A DNA stretch of 64,000 bases from Duganella rivi (GCF_009857435.1 NZ_WWCK01000006.1:641029-705028), one strand, 5' to 3'. Shown: positions 18,301 to 26,532, counted from the first letter of the stretch. The notes: a model not told the origin generated them from the sequence alone. A program made the numbers and translations.

Positions 18301-19484
18301 TTCTTCACCAAGTCCTGCAACTGTTCCTTGCGCTCCTGCAGTTCCGGCAGCGAGAGCCAGAAGTACAGCAGGAACTGGAACATCTGCGTTTGCAGGCCCG
18401 GCTCCCACGGCAGCGCCGACACGGTATCGACCTGCATCACACCGGCGCGGATCTGGCGCAGCAGATCAATCATCTGATGCACCGAGCTGTCGTGATTCTT
18501 CGGCAGCTTGACGGCGATTTCCAAGTACGCTTCGGCCGATTTCAAATGGCGCGGATCGCCGCTGCGCAGCGCCGACAGCAGATACAGATTGCCGCCCATG
18601 CCGGTGAATAGCTGCTTGCGTTTGCCGGTATCGCGGCGCAGCGTTTTCAGCGCCACGTCAAAGCCGACGATGGCGGCACTGGCCGCGCCGCGCAGCAGCA
18701 CCACGATGCTGGCGAGGTACTGGCTTTGCGCGCCGGTGGTGCGTTCCAGATAGCGCTTGGCGTCATCAAGGCGGCCGCACAGCAGCGCGTCTTCAGCCAT
18801 TGCCATGCGTAGTTCGGAGTTGATGTCGCCGTGGCGGCGCTGCATGTGCATCTCGCAGTATTCGCGCAACACCGGTGCGGTGTGCGGTTCTTGCTCGGAG
18901 TGATGCATCAGCACTGCCAGCACGTCGTCTTGCAGCAGTGGACTCACTAGCGCGATCATCCCCGGCTCGAACGGGCGGCCAAAGATGTCAACGATAGGAT
19001 GCAGCTGCGCCGCCTCGTAGCTGCCAAGGCAGAATGCCAGCACCGACTGGATCTGCTGCGGATTATGGCCGCGCAAGAGGCCCATCCGCAGGCGCGCCAT
19101 GCCGGCGCGGTAGCTGCGTGGCTCCATGCTGTTCCACGTCTGGCGCATTGGCACCAGTTCGGCGTAGGCCGCGCACAGGTCTTCCATTGCGTGGGTGCCG
19201 ATAGCGGAGCGGATCGCTGGCCAGCGCAATTTCGGATTGCAGATAAAACCGCGTCCGGTCACCACGCTGATGAAGGCCAGCCGTTCCAGCTTGGCCATCG
19301 CGTCGTCCAGTGTGGCGACCGTGTACTGCTTGCCGTCGTCGTTGTATTCGATGCGGGCGTGGTTCAGGTGATCGAGGATGGCGGTACGGCCCATAGGCTC
19401 GCCGACCAGCGCAAGCAGCGCCAGTATCGCTTTTTCGTTAAAGGGCAGCGCGTCGAATTCAGCGAGCAGCTTGGGATCGGTCAT
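15327..19484 (-). CDS. SNF2-family DEAD/DEAH helicase-like ATPase
   Basis: 1385 residues. The C-terminal half is a Swi2/Snf2 motor: Walker A DDMGLGKT near residue 948, DEAQ box near 1042, and a helicase C domain with VFSQFVDHL, LISLKAGGVGINLTAADYV and SDRAHRMGQ (about 1200-1345). The first 900 or so residues show no motif I recognise beyond a possible SWIM/HEPN-free helical region. Bacterial SNF2 proteins of this size (RapA-like or HepA-like) act on DNA or RNA polymerase; the specific role is not evident. Translation is coupled to the upstream S9 peptidase gene by an ATGA overlap (19481-19484). Confidence 0.88.
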   Translation of the reverse strand: MTDPKLLAEFDALPFNEKAILALLALVGEPMGRTAILDHLNHARIEYNDDGKQYTVATLDDAMAKLERLAFISVVTGRGFICNPKLRWPAIRSAIGTHAMEDLCAAYAELVPMRQTWNSMEPRSYRAGMARLRMGLLRGHNPQQIQSVLAFCLGSYEAAQLHPIVDIFGRPFEPGMIALVSPLLQDDVLAVLMHHSEQEPHTAPVLREYCEMHMQRRHGDINSELRMAMAEDALLCGRLDDAKRYLERTTGAQSQYLASIVVLLRGAASAAIVGFDVALKTLRRDTGKRKQLFTGMGGNLYLLSALRSGDPRHLKSAEAYLEIAVKLPKNHDSSVHQMIDLLRQIRAGVMQVDTVSALPWEPGLQTQMFQFLLYFWLSLPELQERKEQLQDLVKNAERAGYLFIAGQAAALLGQLGDSEMQIHAQALRSRLGFPDMTTWFERQEGWQRQLTALINLQQPATADTAGSTRLVWLLTYDNRNGLTDISPVEQKRDARGLWSKGRAVGLKRLRFESEQFNFLTPQDIRAAEAITVAHRGYQSTGLTYEIDPQRAAPALVGHPLLFWSDLPDMRVEMLSGEPELLVKRSPGNLELRLQPPIPDDNSSVVITKETPTRLRVVNILEEHRKIAAIVGDALNVPSHAEQQVLSAISAISSMVTVQSDIGGAAPDMEQMEADMRLHLHLLPYQHGLKMQILVRPLVNGAYYKPGDGADSVIADIGGKPVQARRKLIDERDAERDLIAKCPVLESAEQDHGEWLMGQPALCLQLLVELQELDPASIVIAWPEGESFRVTNKVETKQLRLAIKSNKDWFAASGELQVDEGKVIDLRTLLEMMEKSHGRFVELGENRYMALTEELYRRLQEVSAYGEITADGIRLHPLASFALEELADDVGGLKSDKLWKEHLSRMQEQETFTPELPSTLQAELRDYQVEGYNWLSRLAHWGVGACLADDMGLGKTLQTLALMLSRAPKGPTLVIAPTSVCMNWMSEAARFAPTLNMQLFGAGDRAAMLGNLHAFDVVVTSYGLLQLESELFSKVQWNTIVLDEAQAIKNSATKRSAAVMALKGEFRIAVTGTPLENHLGELWNLFRFINPGLLGSIEQFNLRFAAPIEKPQDHRAELGARKRLRRLIHPFILRRTKSQVLTELPSRTEITLEVDLSADETALYESLRRAALENLEKVEGPAEKKSIQILAEIMKLRRACCNPNLIAPELQLTSSKLAAFAHLLENLLDNKHKVLVFSQFVDHLSLIRAHLDEQGVSYQYLDGSTSMADRKKRVDAFQAGEGDVFLISLKAGGVGINLTAADYVIHMDPWWNPAVEDQASDRAHRMGQLRPVTIYRLVARHTIEEGIVDLHQHKRDLADSLLEGSDVSGRMSASEMLAMLQEGLKK

Positions 19485-21400
19485 GCGTGGTTCAGCTTAA
19501 AGATATTTTGGTAGAAGTTCAGTTCCGCTTCCAGTGTGCGGATGATGTTTTCGGCCTTGCGGAAGCCGTGGCCTTCGCCTTCCAGTTCCACGTATTCGAC
19601 CGGGATGCCGCGCTTCTTCAGCGCATCGACCATCATTTGCGATTGCTGCGGCGGCACTACCTTGTCGTCCAGGCCTTGGAAGAAGATCATGGGGCGCGAC
19701 AGTTTATCAGTGTGGTTGATTGGCGAGCGTTGTGCGTAGACGGCGTCCGCTTGCGCTTTCGGCGCGATCAGGTATTCGTTGTAGTGGGACTCGAATTTGT
19801 GCGAGTCTTGATCGAGACCTTTCAGGTCGGAGACGCCGTAGTAGCTGGCGCCGGCCTTGAAGACATCGTGGAAGGTCAGCGCGCACAGGGTGGTGAGGCC
19901 GCCGGCGCTGCTGCCGCGAATGATCAGGCGATCGCCGTCGGCGAGGCCGCGTTCGACCAGCGCCTTGGCGCCTTCCACACAGTCTTCCACGTCGACGATG
20001 CCCCATTGGCCTTTGAGCAGGTCGCGGTAGTCGCGGCCGAAACCGGTGCTGCCGCCGTAGTTCACGTCTAGCACACCGAAGCCGCGGCTGGTCCAGTACT
20101 GGGTCTTCAGGTTGAGCGTGTTGACGGTCATGCCGGTGGGGCCGCCGTGGCCGATGACGATCACCGGCGGCCTGCTGCCTTGCGGTGCTTGCACGTCCTT
20201 GTTGCGCGGCGGGTAGTAGAAGGCGTGCGAGGTGCGGCCGTTGGCGCTGCTGTAGCTGATGCTGGTCGGGATCGAGAGATTGGCTTCATCCGGCAGGTCT
20301 TCAATCGATTGCGCGAGGATTTCGACGCCTTCCTCGGTGAAGTCGATGCGCGCCAGTTCCATCGGGATGGTTGGGCCGCCGGCCAGCATGGCGATGTAGC
20401 CGTTGCCGACGCGCAGTTCGCGGATTTCTTCGTATGGATTGGCGATGCATTCCAGCTTGCCGCTGCCCGGCAGCAGGCGTGCGAGGCGGCTCACGCCCTT
20501 GTCGATATAAGTGCAGATGATTTCGCTGGCCGAGCGGAAGCCGTACATGCTGTTGCCGAATGTCCAGTGCGGCGTGGCGAATTCGGCTTGCATCGGGCAC
20601 AGGCCTTCGGTGCGCTGGCGGTCGCGGCACAGGCGGTACAGATTCCACCAGCCGCTGCGGTCGGAGACGAAGTGCAGCAGATTGTCGGGCGACCATTCGG
20701 GCTGGCAGATCGATTCGTCGGCGCCGCCGGCGATGCGGACTGGCGTGGCCAGAGTGCCGTCGTCGTTAAAATCGGCCAGCCACAGCGTGGTGCCTTGCCA
20801 TGGCATGCGTGGATGATCCCAGCTCAGCCAGGCCAGCGAACGGCCATCCGGCGAGACGCGCGGCGACGAATAAAAGTCAGCCCCCTGCACCAACACCGTC
20901 TCGGCACCGTCGCCTAGCGCGATCGCGCAGATCGTGTTGGTTGGCTGAGCGTGCTCGTCGCCGCCATGCAGCTCGCGCACAGCGATCAGCCGCTGGCGGT
21001 CGCGGTTCACGGCAAAATCAGCGAAGCGCTGCTTGCCGGCCTGCGTCACCCGTATTGGCTCCTCGCCAGCAACCATCTGGTAGACGCAGTTGTCCTTAAA
21101 GTGGGTGAAATACACCGTCTCGCCATCAACGGTATAAGCGCCGCCGCCATACTCATGTACCCGCGAACGTACATTGAATGGCGCCGCCGTCAATTCCTCG
21201 GTATTCACCCCGTGGTAGCGCAGCAGCGTATTCCGCCCCGCCTCCGCCGCCCGGCCGGCCAGCCAGAAAATATCACTGCCATCGGCCCCGCCCAGCATCA
21301 GCGACGACAAAGGCGTCGCCCCGGCCGCCACGCGCGCAGCGCTGATGGTCGAAGGCCAAGCGCCGTACGGAGCGATAGTGGCAGAAGCTTGAGAGGTCAT
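19481..21400 (-). CDS. S9 family prolyl oligopeptidase-like peptidase
   Basis: 639 residues. N-terminal beta-propeller of about 370 residues followed by an alpha/beta-hydrolase domain. The catalytic serine lies in RGSSAGG near residue 495, the aspartate in GLDDKVV near 577 and the histidine in GEGHGF near 610, all in the correct order for S9 (acylaminoacyl- or dipeptidyl-peptidase-like). No signal peptide is evident, so it is probably cytoplasmic. It is the first gene of a two-gene unit with the SNF2 ATPase, sharing an ATGA overlap. Confidence 0.9.
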   Translation of the reverse strand: MTSQASATIAPYGAWPSTISAARVAAGATPLSSLMLGGADGSDIFWLAGRAAEAGRNTLLRYHGVNTEELTAAPFNVRSRVHEYGGGAYTVDGETVYFTHFKDNCVYQMVAGEEPIRVTQAGKQRFADFAVNRDRQRLIAVRELHGGDEHAQPTNTICAIALGDGAETVLVQGADFYSSPRVSPDGRSLAWLSWDHPRMPWQGTTLWLADFNDDGTLATPVRIAGGADESICQPEWSPDNLLHFVSDRSGWWNLYRLCRDRQRTEGLCPMQAEFATPHWTFGNSMYGFRSASEIICTYIDKGVSRLARLLPGSGKLECIANPYEEIRELRVGNGYIAMLAGGPTIPMELARIDFTEEGVEILAQSIEDLPDEANLSIPTSISYSSANGRTSHAFYYPPRNKDVQAPQGSRPPVIVIGHGGPTGMTVNTLNLKTQYWTSRGFGVLDVNYGGSTGFGRDYRDLLKGQWGIVDVEDCVEGAKALVERGLADGDRLIIRGSSAGGLTTLCALTFHDVFKAGASYYGVSDLKGLDQDSHKFESHYNEYLIAPKAQADAVYAQRSPINHTDKLSRPMIFFQGLDDKVVPPQQSQMMVDALKKRGIPVEYVELEGEGHGFRKAENIIRTLEAELNFYQNIFKLNHA

Positions 21401-21472
21401 GAAAGCGGCTCCAGAAATGGTCGTTGCGCAGTGCTAGGCATGATAGAGAAAGGCCAGCGAAAAAAAAAGCAG

Positions 21473-21660
21473 CAATTCAGGGTCAGCTCTGTCATTTGGA
21501 CACGCAGAACGCACTTTTGATCTTTCTCAATGCTGCCGTGCTTTCCGACCAAACAAAAGATTTTCAACGGGGACTTGGCTGGCAGGCATTTAGTGGAGCA
21601 TATTGATATTTCTCAAACTTCGCGTCTGGATGTCCAAATGACAGAGCTGACCCTGAATTG
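21473..21660. mobile_element. MITE-like element with perfect 30-bp terminal inverted repeats
   Basis: The 30 bases 21473-21502 (beginning CAATTCAGGGTCAGC) are exactly repeated as reverse complement at 21631-21660. They enclose 128 bp with no open frame of note. Inside each repeat sits a near-identical 14-mer, TTGATCTTTCTCAA (21517-21530) and TTGATATTTCTCAA (21603-21616), in direct orientation. No target-site duplication is obvious. It fills most of the S9 peptidase-hemE gap of 325 bp. It is read as a non-autonomous element or a large stem-loop; no transposase is nearby. Confidence 0.65.
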
Positions 21661-21725
21661 TTACGCCGGAAAAAAACCGCGCGGGATGCGATAATAGCTC
21701 CTTTGAACGTCATTGATTGCCTTCC

Positions 21726-22796
21726 ATGCCACAATTTGCTCCGCTCAAGAACGACACCTTCCTGCGCGCGTTGTTGCGCCAGCCCACCGACTACACCCCT
21801 GTGTGGCTGATGCGCCAGGCTGGAAGGTATCTGCCGGAATACCGCGCTACCCGCGCCAAGGCCGGCTCCTTCATGGGCCTGGCCACCAACCCGGACTACG
21901 CCACCGAAGTCACGATCCAGCCGCTGGATCGCTTTCCGCTGGACGCCGCCATCCTGTTCTCCGACATCCTGACCGTGCCGGACGCCATGGGCCTCGGCCT
22001 GCATTTCGTGGAAGGCGAAGGCCCGAAATTCGAGCGCCCTCTGAAAACCGAAGCCGATGTGCTGGCCCTGCGCGCGCCAGAAGCCGGTTCGCTCGACTAT
22101 GTATTCAACGCCGTCACCCAGATCCGCACCGAACTTAACGGCCGCGTGCCGCTGATCGGCTTCTCCGGCAGCCCGTGGACGCTGGCCTGCTACATGGTGG
22201 AAGGCGAGGGTTCGCGCGAGTTCCACACCATCAAGAAGATGCTGTACAACCGCCCTGACCTGATGCACCGCATCTTGGACATCAACGCCAGGTCGGTGGC
22301 CGACTACCTGAACGCCCAGATCGACGCCGGCGCGCAAGCCGTGATGATCTTCGATTCGTGGGGCGGCGCGCTGGCCGATGGTGCGTACCAGCAGTTCTCC
22401 TTGAAATACATGCAGCAAGTGATTTCCCTGCTGAAGCGCGAAAAAGACGGCGTGAAAATCCCGGCCATCGTGTTCACCAAGGGCGGCGGCCACTGGGTCG
22501 AGGAAATCGCCGCTATCGGCGCCGACGCGCTGGGGCTGGACTGGACCGCCAACTTGACCAAGGCGCGCGCCCTGGTGGGCGATAAAGTGGCTCTGCAAGG
22601 CAATCTGGATCCGGCGATTCTGTTCGCCAGCCCGGAACAGATCACAGCCGAAGTCCACAAGGTGCTGGATGCGTTTGGCAAAGGCAATGGCCACGTATTC
22701 AACCTCGGCCACGGCATTTCGCAGTTTACTCCGCCAGAAAACGTGGCGGCCATGGTGGAGGCGGTGCACAGCTACAGCAAGGCGCAGCGCGCTTAA
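21726..22796 (+). CDS. hemE: Uroporphyrinogen decarboxylase
   Basis: 356 residues. Removes the four acetate carboxyls of uroporphyrinogen III to give coproporphyrinogen III in heme synthesis. The signature PVWLMRQAGRYLPEYR (about 22-37) contains the substrate-binding arginines, and GFSGSPWTLACYMVEG (about 145-160) is the second family motif. The ATG at 21726 gives the standard N-terminus MPQFAPLKNDTFL and a length near the E. coli protein (354). A rho-independent terminator follows. Confidence 0.97.
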   Translation: MPQFAPLKNDTFLRALLRQPTDYTPVWLMRQAGRYLPEYRATRAKAGSFMGLATNPDYATEVTIQPLDRFPLDAAILFSDILTVPDAMGLGLHFVEGEGPKFERPLKTEADVLALRAPEAGSLDYVFNAVTQIRTELNGRVPLIGFSGSPWTLACYMVEGEGSREFHTIKKMLYNRPDLMHRILDINARSVADYLNAQIDAGAQAVMIFDSWGGALADGAYQQFSLKYMQQVISLLKREKDGVKIPAIVFTKGGGHWVEEIAAIGADALGLDWTANLTKARALVGDKVALQGNLDPAILFASPEQITAEVHKVLDAFGKGNGHVFNLGHGISQFTPPENVAAMVEAVHSYSKAQRA

Positions 22797-22814
22797 GCTA
22801 ATCCGGCGTTGATA

Positions 22815-22846
22815 GGGCACGCTGCAGTACCGGGCGTGCCCTTTTT
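22815..22846 (+). terminator. Rho-independent terminator of hemE
   Basis: GGGCACGC (22815-22822) pairs with GCGTGCCC (22834-22841) across an 11-base loop, followed by TTTTT (22842-22846), 18 bases after the hemE stop. Confidence 0.85.
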
Positions 22847-22944
22847 CATTGGTGCGAACGGACTAGTCATGGCGACTTATGCACAAATTTTTTTGCTGCG
22901 GAAATAATAGGCAGCAGCTTTTGGCTAGCCCGTGAGCATGTACT

Positions 22945-22956
22945 AAGTGCTTGATT
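22945..22956 (+). repeat. 12-mer AAGTGCTTGATT, copy 1
   Basis: AAGTGCTTGATT occurs here and again at 23272-23283 within the same AT-rich region, both exact. Significance unknown; listed because it adds to the repeated structure of the region. Confidence 0.6.
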
Positions 22957-23044
22957 ATTAAGGTCTAATTTCGTGGCTCATCATGCAACATTTAGTAAGC
23001 CGTAAACACCGAAACTAAGCTTCGTGTAGTTTATTTCTTCATTT

Positions 23045-23075
23045 TCCACAAAGTTATCCACAAAAACTGTGGATA
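23045..23075. repeat. DnaA-box module, copy 1
   Basis: A 31-bp segment holding two DnaA boxes in the same orientation (23042-23050, 23054-23062) and one inverted box (23068-23076). The boxes at 23054 and 23068 form an inverted repeat TTATCCACA/TGTGGATAA with a 5-base centre. It matches copy 2 at 30 of 31 positions. Confidence 0.85.
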
Positions 23076-23271
23076 AAAAATAAAATGACTTAGTAAACCG
23101 TGACTTAGCCATAATATTGCTGTTTTGCCTGAGATTCATGTTGCGTTGCACGATTTTTAGGCAAAAATAGCAGGCTTGCCAAGCTAGTTATCAAAGCACA
23201 AAGCTTGGTCTGCGCATAAGTATAAAATTTGGTGTTCTTGTGCTGTGCAATATGGTGAATCAGCCCCCAAA

Positions 23272-23283
23272 AAGTGCTTGATT
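23272..23283 (+). repeat. 12-mer AAGTGCTTGATT, copy 2
   Basis: Exact second copy of the 12-mer at 22945-22956, same orientation, 31 bases before the DnaA box at 23314. Confidence 0.6.
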
Positions 23284-23469
23284 TCGCCAAAAAAAGCATC
23301 CTAAATACTTCACTTATGCACAGCCAGGGTCGAGCGACAGCGTTTTTGGCTCTCCTATGAAGCATTTTTCAAGTGACTGATTTTAAAGAGAAAAAATTTT
23401 GAATTTTCGCCCGGTTTCCAATGATATCCACATGCATGTCAGTGCTTTCCGGGCATTAAGTTTCCATTG

Positions 23470-23500
23470 TCCACAAAGTTATCCACAGAAACTGTGGATA
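23470..23500. repeat. DnaA-box module, copy 2
   Basis: Second copy of the 31-bp module, 425 bp downstream of copy 1 in the same orientation, differing at one position (G for A in the central spacer). It ends 32 bases before the priA start codon. The outer boxes are each one mismatch from consensus; the central TTATCCACA (23479-23487) is exact. Confidence 0.85.
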
Positions 23501-23532
23501 CATACAGCATCAGGATTTTCGCAAGGTGCAGC

Positions 23533-25548
23533 ATGAATAATCCACGCCCTTGCTACCTGCAAATTGCGATTGATACGCCCCTCAACGCCGTCTTTGACTA
23601 TCGCTGGCAGTGCGAGGCCGGCCAGCGGCCGCAAATTGGCCAGCTGGCGCTGGTGTCTTTTGCGCGGCGCGAGGTGGTCGGCCTGATCGTCGGCGTGGCC
23701 GATCACACCGACGTGCCGGTGGATAAGTTGAAAGATGCGCTGGCGGTGCGCAGCCAGCTGTCGCCGCTGTCGGCCAAGTGGCTGGCGCTGGCCGGCTTTG
23801 CCGCCGATTACTATCAGCGTCCGCTGGGCGAGGTGGCGCTGCCCGGCCTGCCCAAGAATCTGCGCGTGCTGACCACGGTGGCGCTGGATCGCGCCATCAA
23901 GAAGCTGGCCAAGCTGGAGGTGCCGCACGATCCGACGCCGGCCAACCCGCCGTCGTTGAACGCCTCGCAGCAGGAGGCGGCGGACGCCATCGGCGGTGCG
24001 CAGGGCTTCAAGCCTTCGCTGCTGTACGGTGTAACCGGCAGCGGCAAGACTGAGGTCTACCTGCAAGCCTGCGCCCAGGTGCTGGCGCGTGAGCCGGACG
24101 GCCAAATCCTGATCCTTGTGCCCGAGATTAACCTGACGCCGCAGTTAGAGGGCAATATCCGCGCGCGCTTCCCCGGCGTGATGCTGGCCACTTTGCACAG
24201 CAGCCTGTCCGAAGGCGAGCGCATGCTGCACTGGCTGGCCGCGCACGAGGGCAAGGCGCGCATCGTGCTGGGCACGCGCCTGGCGATCTTGTCGTCGCTG
24301 CCGCATTTGAAGCTGATCGTCATCGACGAGGAGCACGATCCGTCGTACAAGCAGCAGGAAGGCCTGCGCTATTCGGCGCGCGACCTGGCCGTGTGGCGCG
24401 CATGGCAGTTGCAGATTCCGATCGTGCTGGGCTCCGCCACGCCGTCGCTGGAAAGCTGGCACCACGCGCAATCGGGCCGCTACCGCAAGCTGGAGCTGCG
24501 TGAACGCGCGGTGAAGAATGCCGTGCTGCCGACAGTGAAGCTGATCGACATGGAACGCGACAAGCCGAGCGACGGCCTGACCTCGCAATTGGTGGCTGCC
24601 ATCAAGCAGCGCATGGAACGCGGCGAGCAATCGCTGCTGTTCCTCAATCGCCGCGGCTATGCGCCGGTGATTTGCTGCGAGTCTTGCGGCTGGATCAGCG
24701 AGTGCACGCGCTGCACCTCGTTCATGGTGCTGCATCGTCCCGAGCATCGGCTGCGCTGCCACCATTGCAGCCTTGAGATGCGCATCCCGCGCCATTGCCC
24801 GACCTGCGGCAACGTCGACCTGCAGCCGCTGGGGCGCGGCACGCAACGCGTGGAAGAAGGCTTGCAAGCCATGTTCCCGGAAGCGCGCGTGCTGCGCATC
24901 GACGCCGACTCCACGCGCAAGAAGGGCAGCGCGCAGGAGGCGTTCGACACCGTACACCGGGGCGAGGTCGATATCCTGATCGGCACGCAGATGGTCGCCA
25001 AGGGCCACGACTTCAAGAAGCTGACGCTGGTCGGCATTTTGAATCCCGACACCGCGCTGTTCTCGCAAGACTACCGCGCCAGCGAGCGCCTGTTCGCGCA
25101 GCTGATGCAGGTGGCCGGCCGCGCCGGACGGGCGGGCATTCCGAGCGAGGTGCTGATTCAAACGCGCTATCCGCAGCATCCGCTGTACGGCGCGGTGGTG
25201 CATCACGATTACGATCACTTTGCCTCGGCCTTGCTGGAGGAGCGCGAGCAGGCCGCCTTGCCGCCCTATCTGTTCCAGGCCTTGCTGCGGGCCGAGGCGC
25301 GCGAGCTGGCGACGGCCATCGAGTTCCTCAACATGGCGCGCGATTGCGTTGAGCATCCAGGCATCACCATCAACGATCCGATTCCGATGACCATGACGCG
25401 CGTGCATAACGTCGACCGCGCGCAGTTGTTGGTGGAGTCGCCGTCACGCCCGGCCTTGCAGGCGTTCTTGAAAGAGTGGATGCACGCGCTGCGCGAAATG
25501 AAGAGCCGCGTGAAGTGGTCGCTGGAAGTCGACCCGCTCGATATTTAA
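23533..25548 (+). CDS. priA: Primosomal replication restart helicase PriA
   Basis: 671 residues. Superfamily 2 helicase that reloads the replisome at collapsed forks. N-terminal DNA-binding domain from residue 1, Walker A GVTGSGKTEVY near 161-171, DEEHD near 264-268, and a zinc-binding insertion with eight cysteines (CCESCGWISECTRC ... CHHC ... CPTCG, about 380-430). The ATG at 23533 gives the expected start MNNPRPCYLQIAIDTP; an upstream in-frame start would read through the DnaA-box module. The stop codon overlaps the stop of the convergent argP-like gene (TTAA). Confidence 0.96.
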   Translation: MNNPRPCYLQIAIDTPLNAVFDYRWQCEAGQRPQIGQLALVSFARREVVGLIVGVADHTDVPVDKLKDALAVRSQLSPLSAKWLALAGFAADYYQRPLGEVALPGLPKNLRVLTTVALDRAIKKLAKLEVPHDPTPANPPSLNASQQEAADAIGGAQGFKPSLLYGVTGSGKTEVYLQACAQVLAREPDGQILILVPEINLTPQLEGNIRARFPGVMLATLHSSLSEGERMLHWLAAHEGKARIVLGTRLAILSSLPHLKLIVIDEEHDPSYKQQEGLRYSARDLAVWRAWQLQIPIVLGSATPSLESWHHAQSGRYRKLELRERAVKNAVLPTVKLIDMERDKPSDGLTSQLVAAIKQRMERGEQSLLFLNRRGYAPVICCESCGWISECTRCTSFMVLHRPEHRLRCHHCSLEMRIPRHCPTCGNVDLQPLGRGTQRVEEGLQAMFPEARVLRIDADSTRKKGSAQEAFDTVHRGEVDILIGTQMVAKGHDFKKLTLVGILNPDTALFSQDYRASERLFAQLMQVAGRAGRAGIPSEVLIQTRYPQHPLYGAVVHHDYDHFASALLEEREQAALPPYLFQALLRAEARELATAIEFLNMARDCVEHPGITINDPIPMTMTRVHNVDRAQLLVESPSRPALQAFLKEWMHALREMKSRVKWSLEVDPLDI

Positions 25549-26435
25549 GCAGGCAGCAGATAACGCCGCGCTGTTGCGACGATTTGTTCAGACAGCGCGC
25601 GCGTGAATGGCGTATCCAAATTCCACGCATGCCAGTTCAGCGCTACATCAACGTAATGATCAGGCGCCAGATCGACCAGCTTTTCCACCGCCAGCGCCGC
25701 CGATACCTGCTGCAAGGGCATCAAGCCATACGCCAGGCTGCCGAACACGCACTCGCTGGTAGCCGCCGACAGCGGCAGCGTGTGATGCGGATAGGCGCCG
25801 CGCCAGCCCAGCACCTGGTGCAGGAATCCGCCCATCATGTCGCGGTCGCTGACCACGGCCGGCGCCAATTGCGCCGCCTCCGCCGAAAAGCCATCGCCAA
25901 ACCAGTGCCCGGCAAACGCCTTGGTTGCCACGCACACGTAGCGCATGCGGCCCAGCGGCGTGACCTGCGGCCCGTTGGCCTGCGCTTCCTGCGATCCAGC
26001 CGCCACGCAAGCAAACACGCTGCCCTCGCGCACCAGGTGCAAGGCCATCTCGGTGGTCGCCAACTGCACATTCAATTGGCAGCGCGGCGGCGACAGCAAC
26101 GGCTGCAAGCCCAGCGGCAGCCACGTGGCCAGGCTGGCCGCATCCACCGCCAGCGAAATCTCCGGCATGCTGATCTTGTTGCCCAAATCGATATCGAGCG
26201 ACGCTTCCATCAGCTTGACGTTGCGGTGGTGGGACACCAGCCGCTGGCCCAGTCCGGTCGGCACGGCCGGCTGGCCGCGCACGATCAGCAGGCGGCCGGC
26301 CGCATCTTCCAGCGCCTTGATGCGCTGCGACACCGCCGATTGGCTGATGCCGAGCGCGAGCGCCGCCTTCTCAAAACTGCCTTGGCTGACCACGGCATCC
26401 AGCACGGCCAAGGCCCGGTAATCCAGATTATCCAT
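25545..26435 (-). CDS. argP: LysR family transcriptional regulator, ArgP (IciA) type
   Basis: 296 residues. N-terminal winged helix (about 1-60) with GISQSAVSQRIKALED as recognition helix, and a C-terminal effector domain. Beginning with LDYRALAVLDAVVSQGSFEKAA and the length match ArgP/IciA, which in enterobacteria activates the arginine exporter argO in response to arginine and lysine. It diverges from a dihydrolipoamide dehydrogenase-like gene rather than an exporter. The symbol rests on family resemblance only. Confidence 0.8.
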   Translation of the reverse strand: MDNLDYRALAVLDAVVSQGSFEKAALALGISQSAVSQRIKALEDAAGRLLIVRGQPAVPTGLGQRLVSHHRNVKLMEASLDIDLGNKISMPEISLAVDAASLATWLPLGLQPLLSPPRCQLNVQLATTEMALHLVREGSVFACVAAGSQEAQANGPQVTPLGRMRYVCVATKAFAGHWFGDGFSAEAAQLAPAVVSDRDMMGGFLHQVLGWRGAYPHHTLPLSAATSECVFGSLAYGLMPLQQVSAALAVEKLVDLAPDHYVDVALNWHAWNLDTPFTRALSEQIVATARRYLLPA

Positions 26436-26532
26436 AAGTCAAGCTTATAAAATTTGAAAACGATAAGCCATACTAATACCGTTTTGTTGCAAAGTAAAAC
26501 GTAAAACGCAGTTAGGAGTAGACTAGTTCCCC

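Larger units (their letters stand above)
22847..23532. promoter_or_regulatory. AT-rich non-coding region with a cluster of DnaA boxes
   Basis: About 690 bp without a convincing gene, much richer in A+T than its surroundings. Six exact matches to the DnaA-box consensus TTWTNCACA lie at 22877-22885 (+), 23042-23050 (+), 23054-23062 (+), 23068-23076 (-), 23314-23322 (+) and 23479-23487 (+). One-mismatch versions lie at 23211-23219, 23424-23432, 23467-23475 and 23493-23501. The box clusters form two nearly identical 31-bp modules (see separate entries). dnaA itself is not in the window. It may be a DnaA-titrating or DnaA-reactivating site, a DnaA-controlled priA promoter, or an origin; sequence alone does not decide. 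Confidence 0.7.

Noticed and set aside
23105..23365. 86-codon minus-strand frame in the DnaA-box region
   Set aside because: No ribosome-binding site, basic composition typical of random AT-rich DNA, and it overlaps a DnaA box; not supported as a gene.
22847..23532. Designation as the chromosomal replication origin
   Set aside because: DnaA boxes and AT-richness are seen, but dnaA/dnaN are absent and skew cannot be computed in the window; kept as a candidate control region only.
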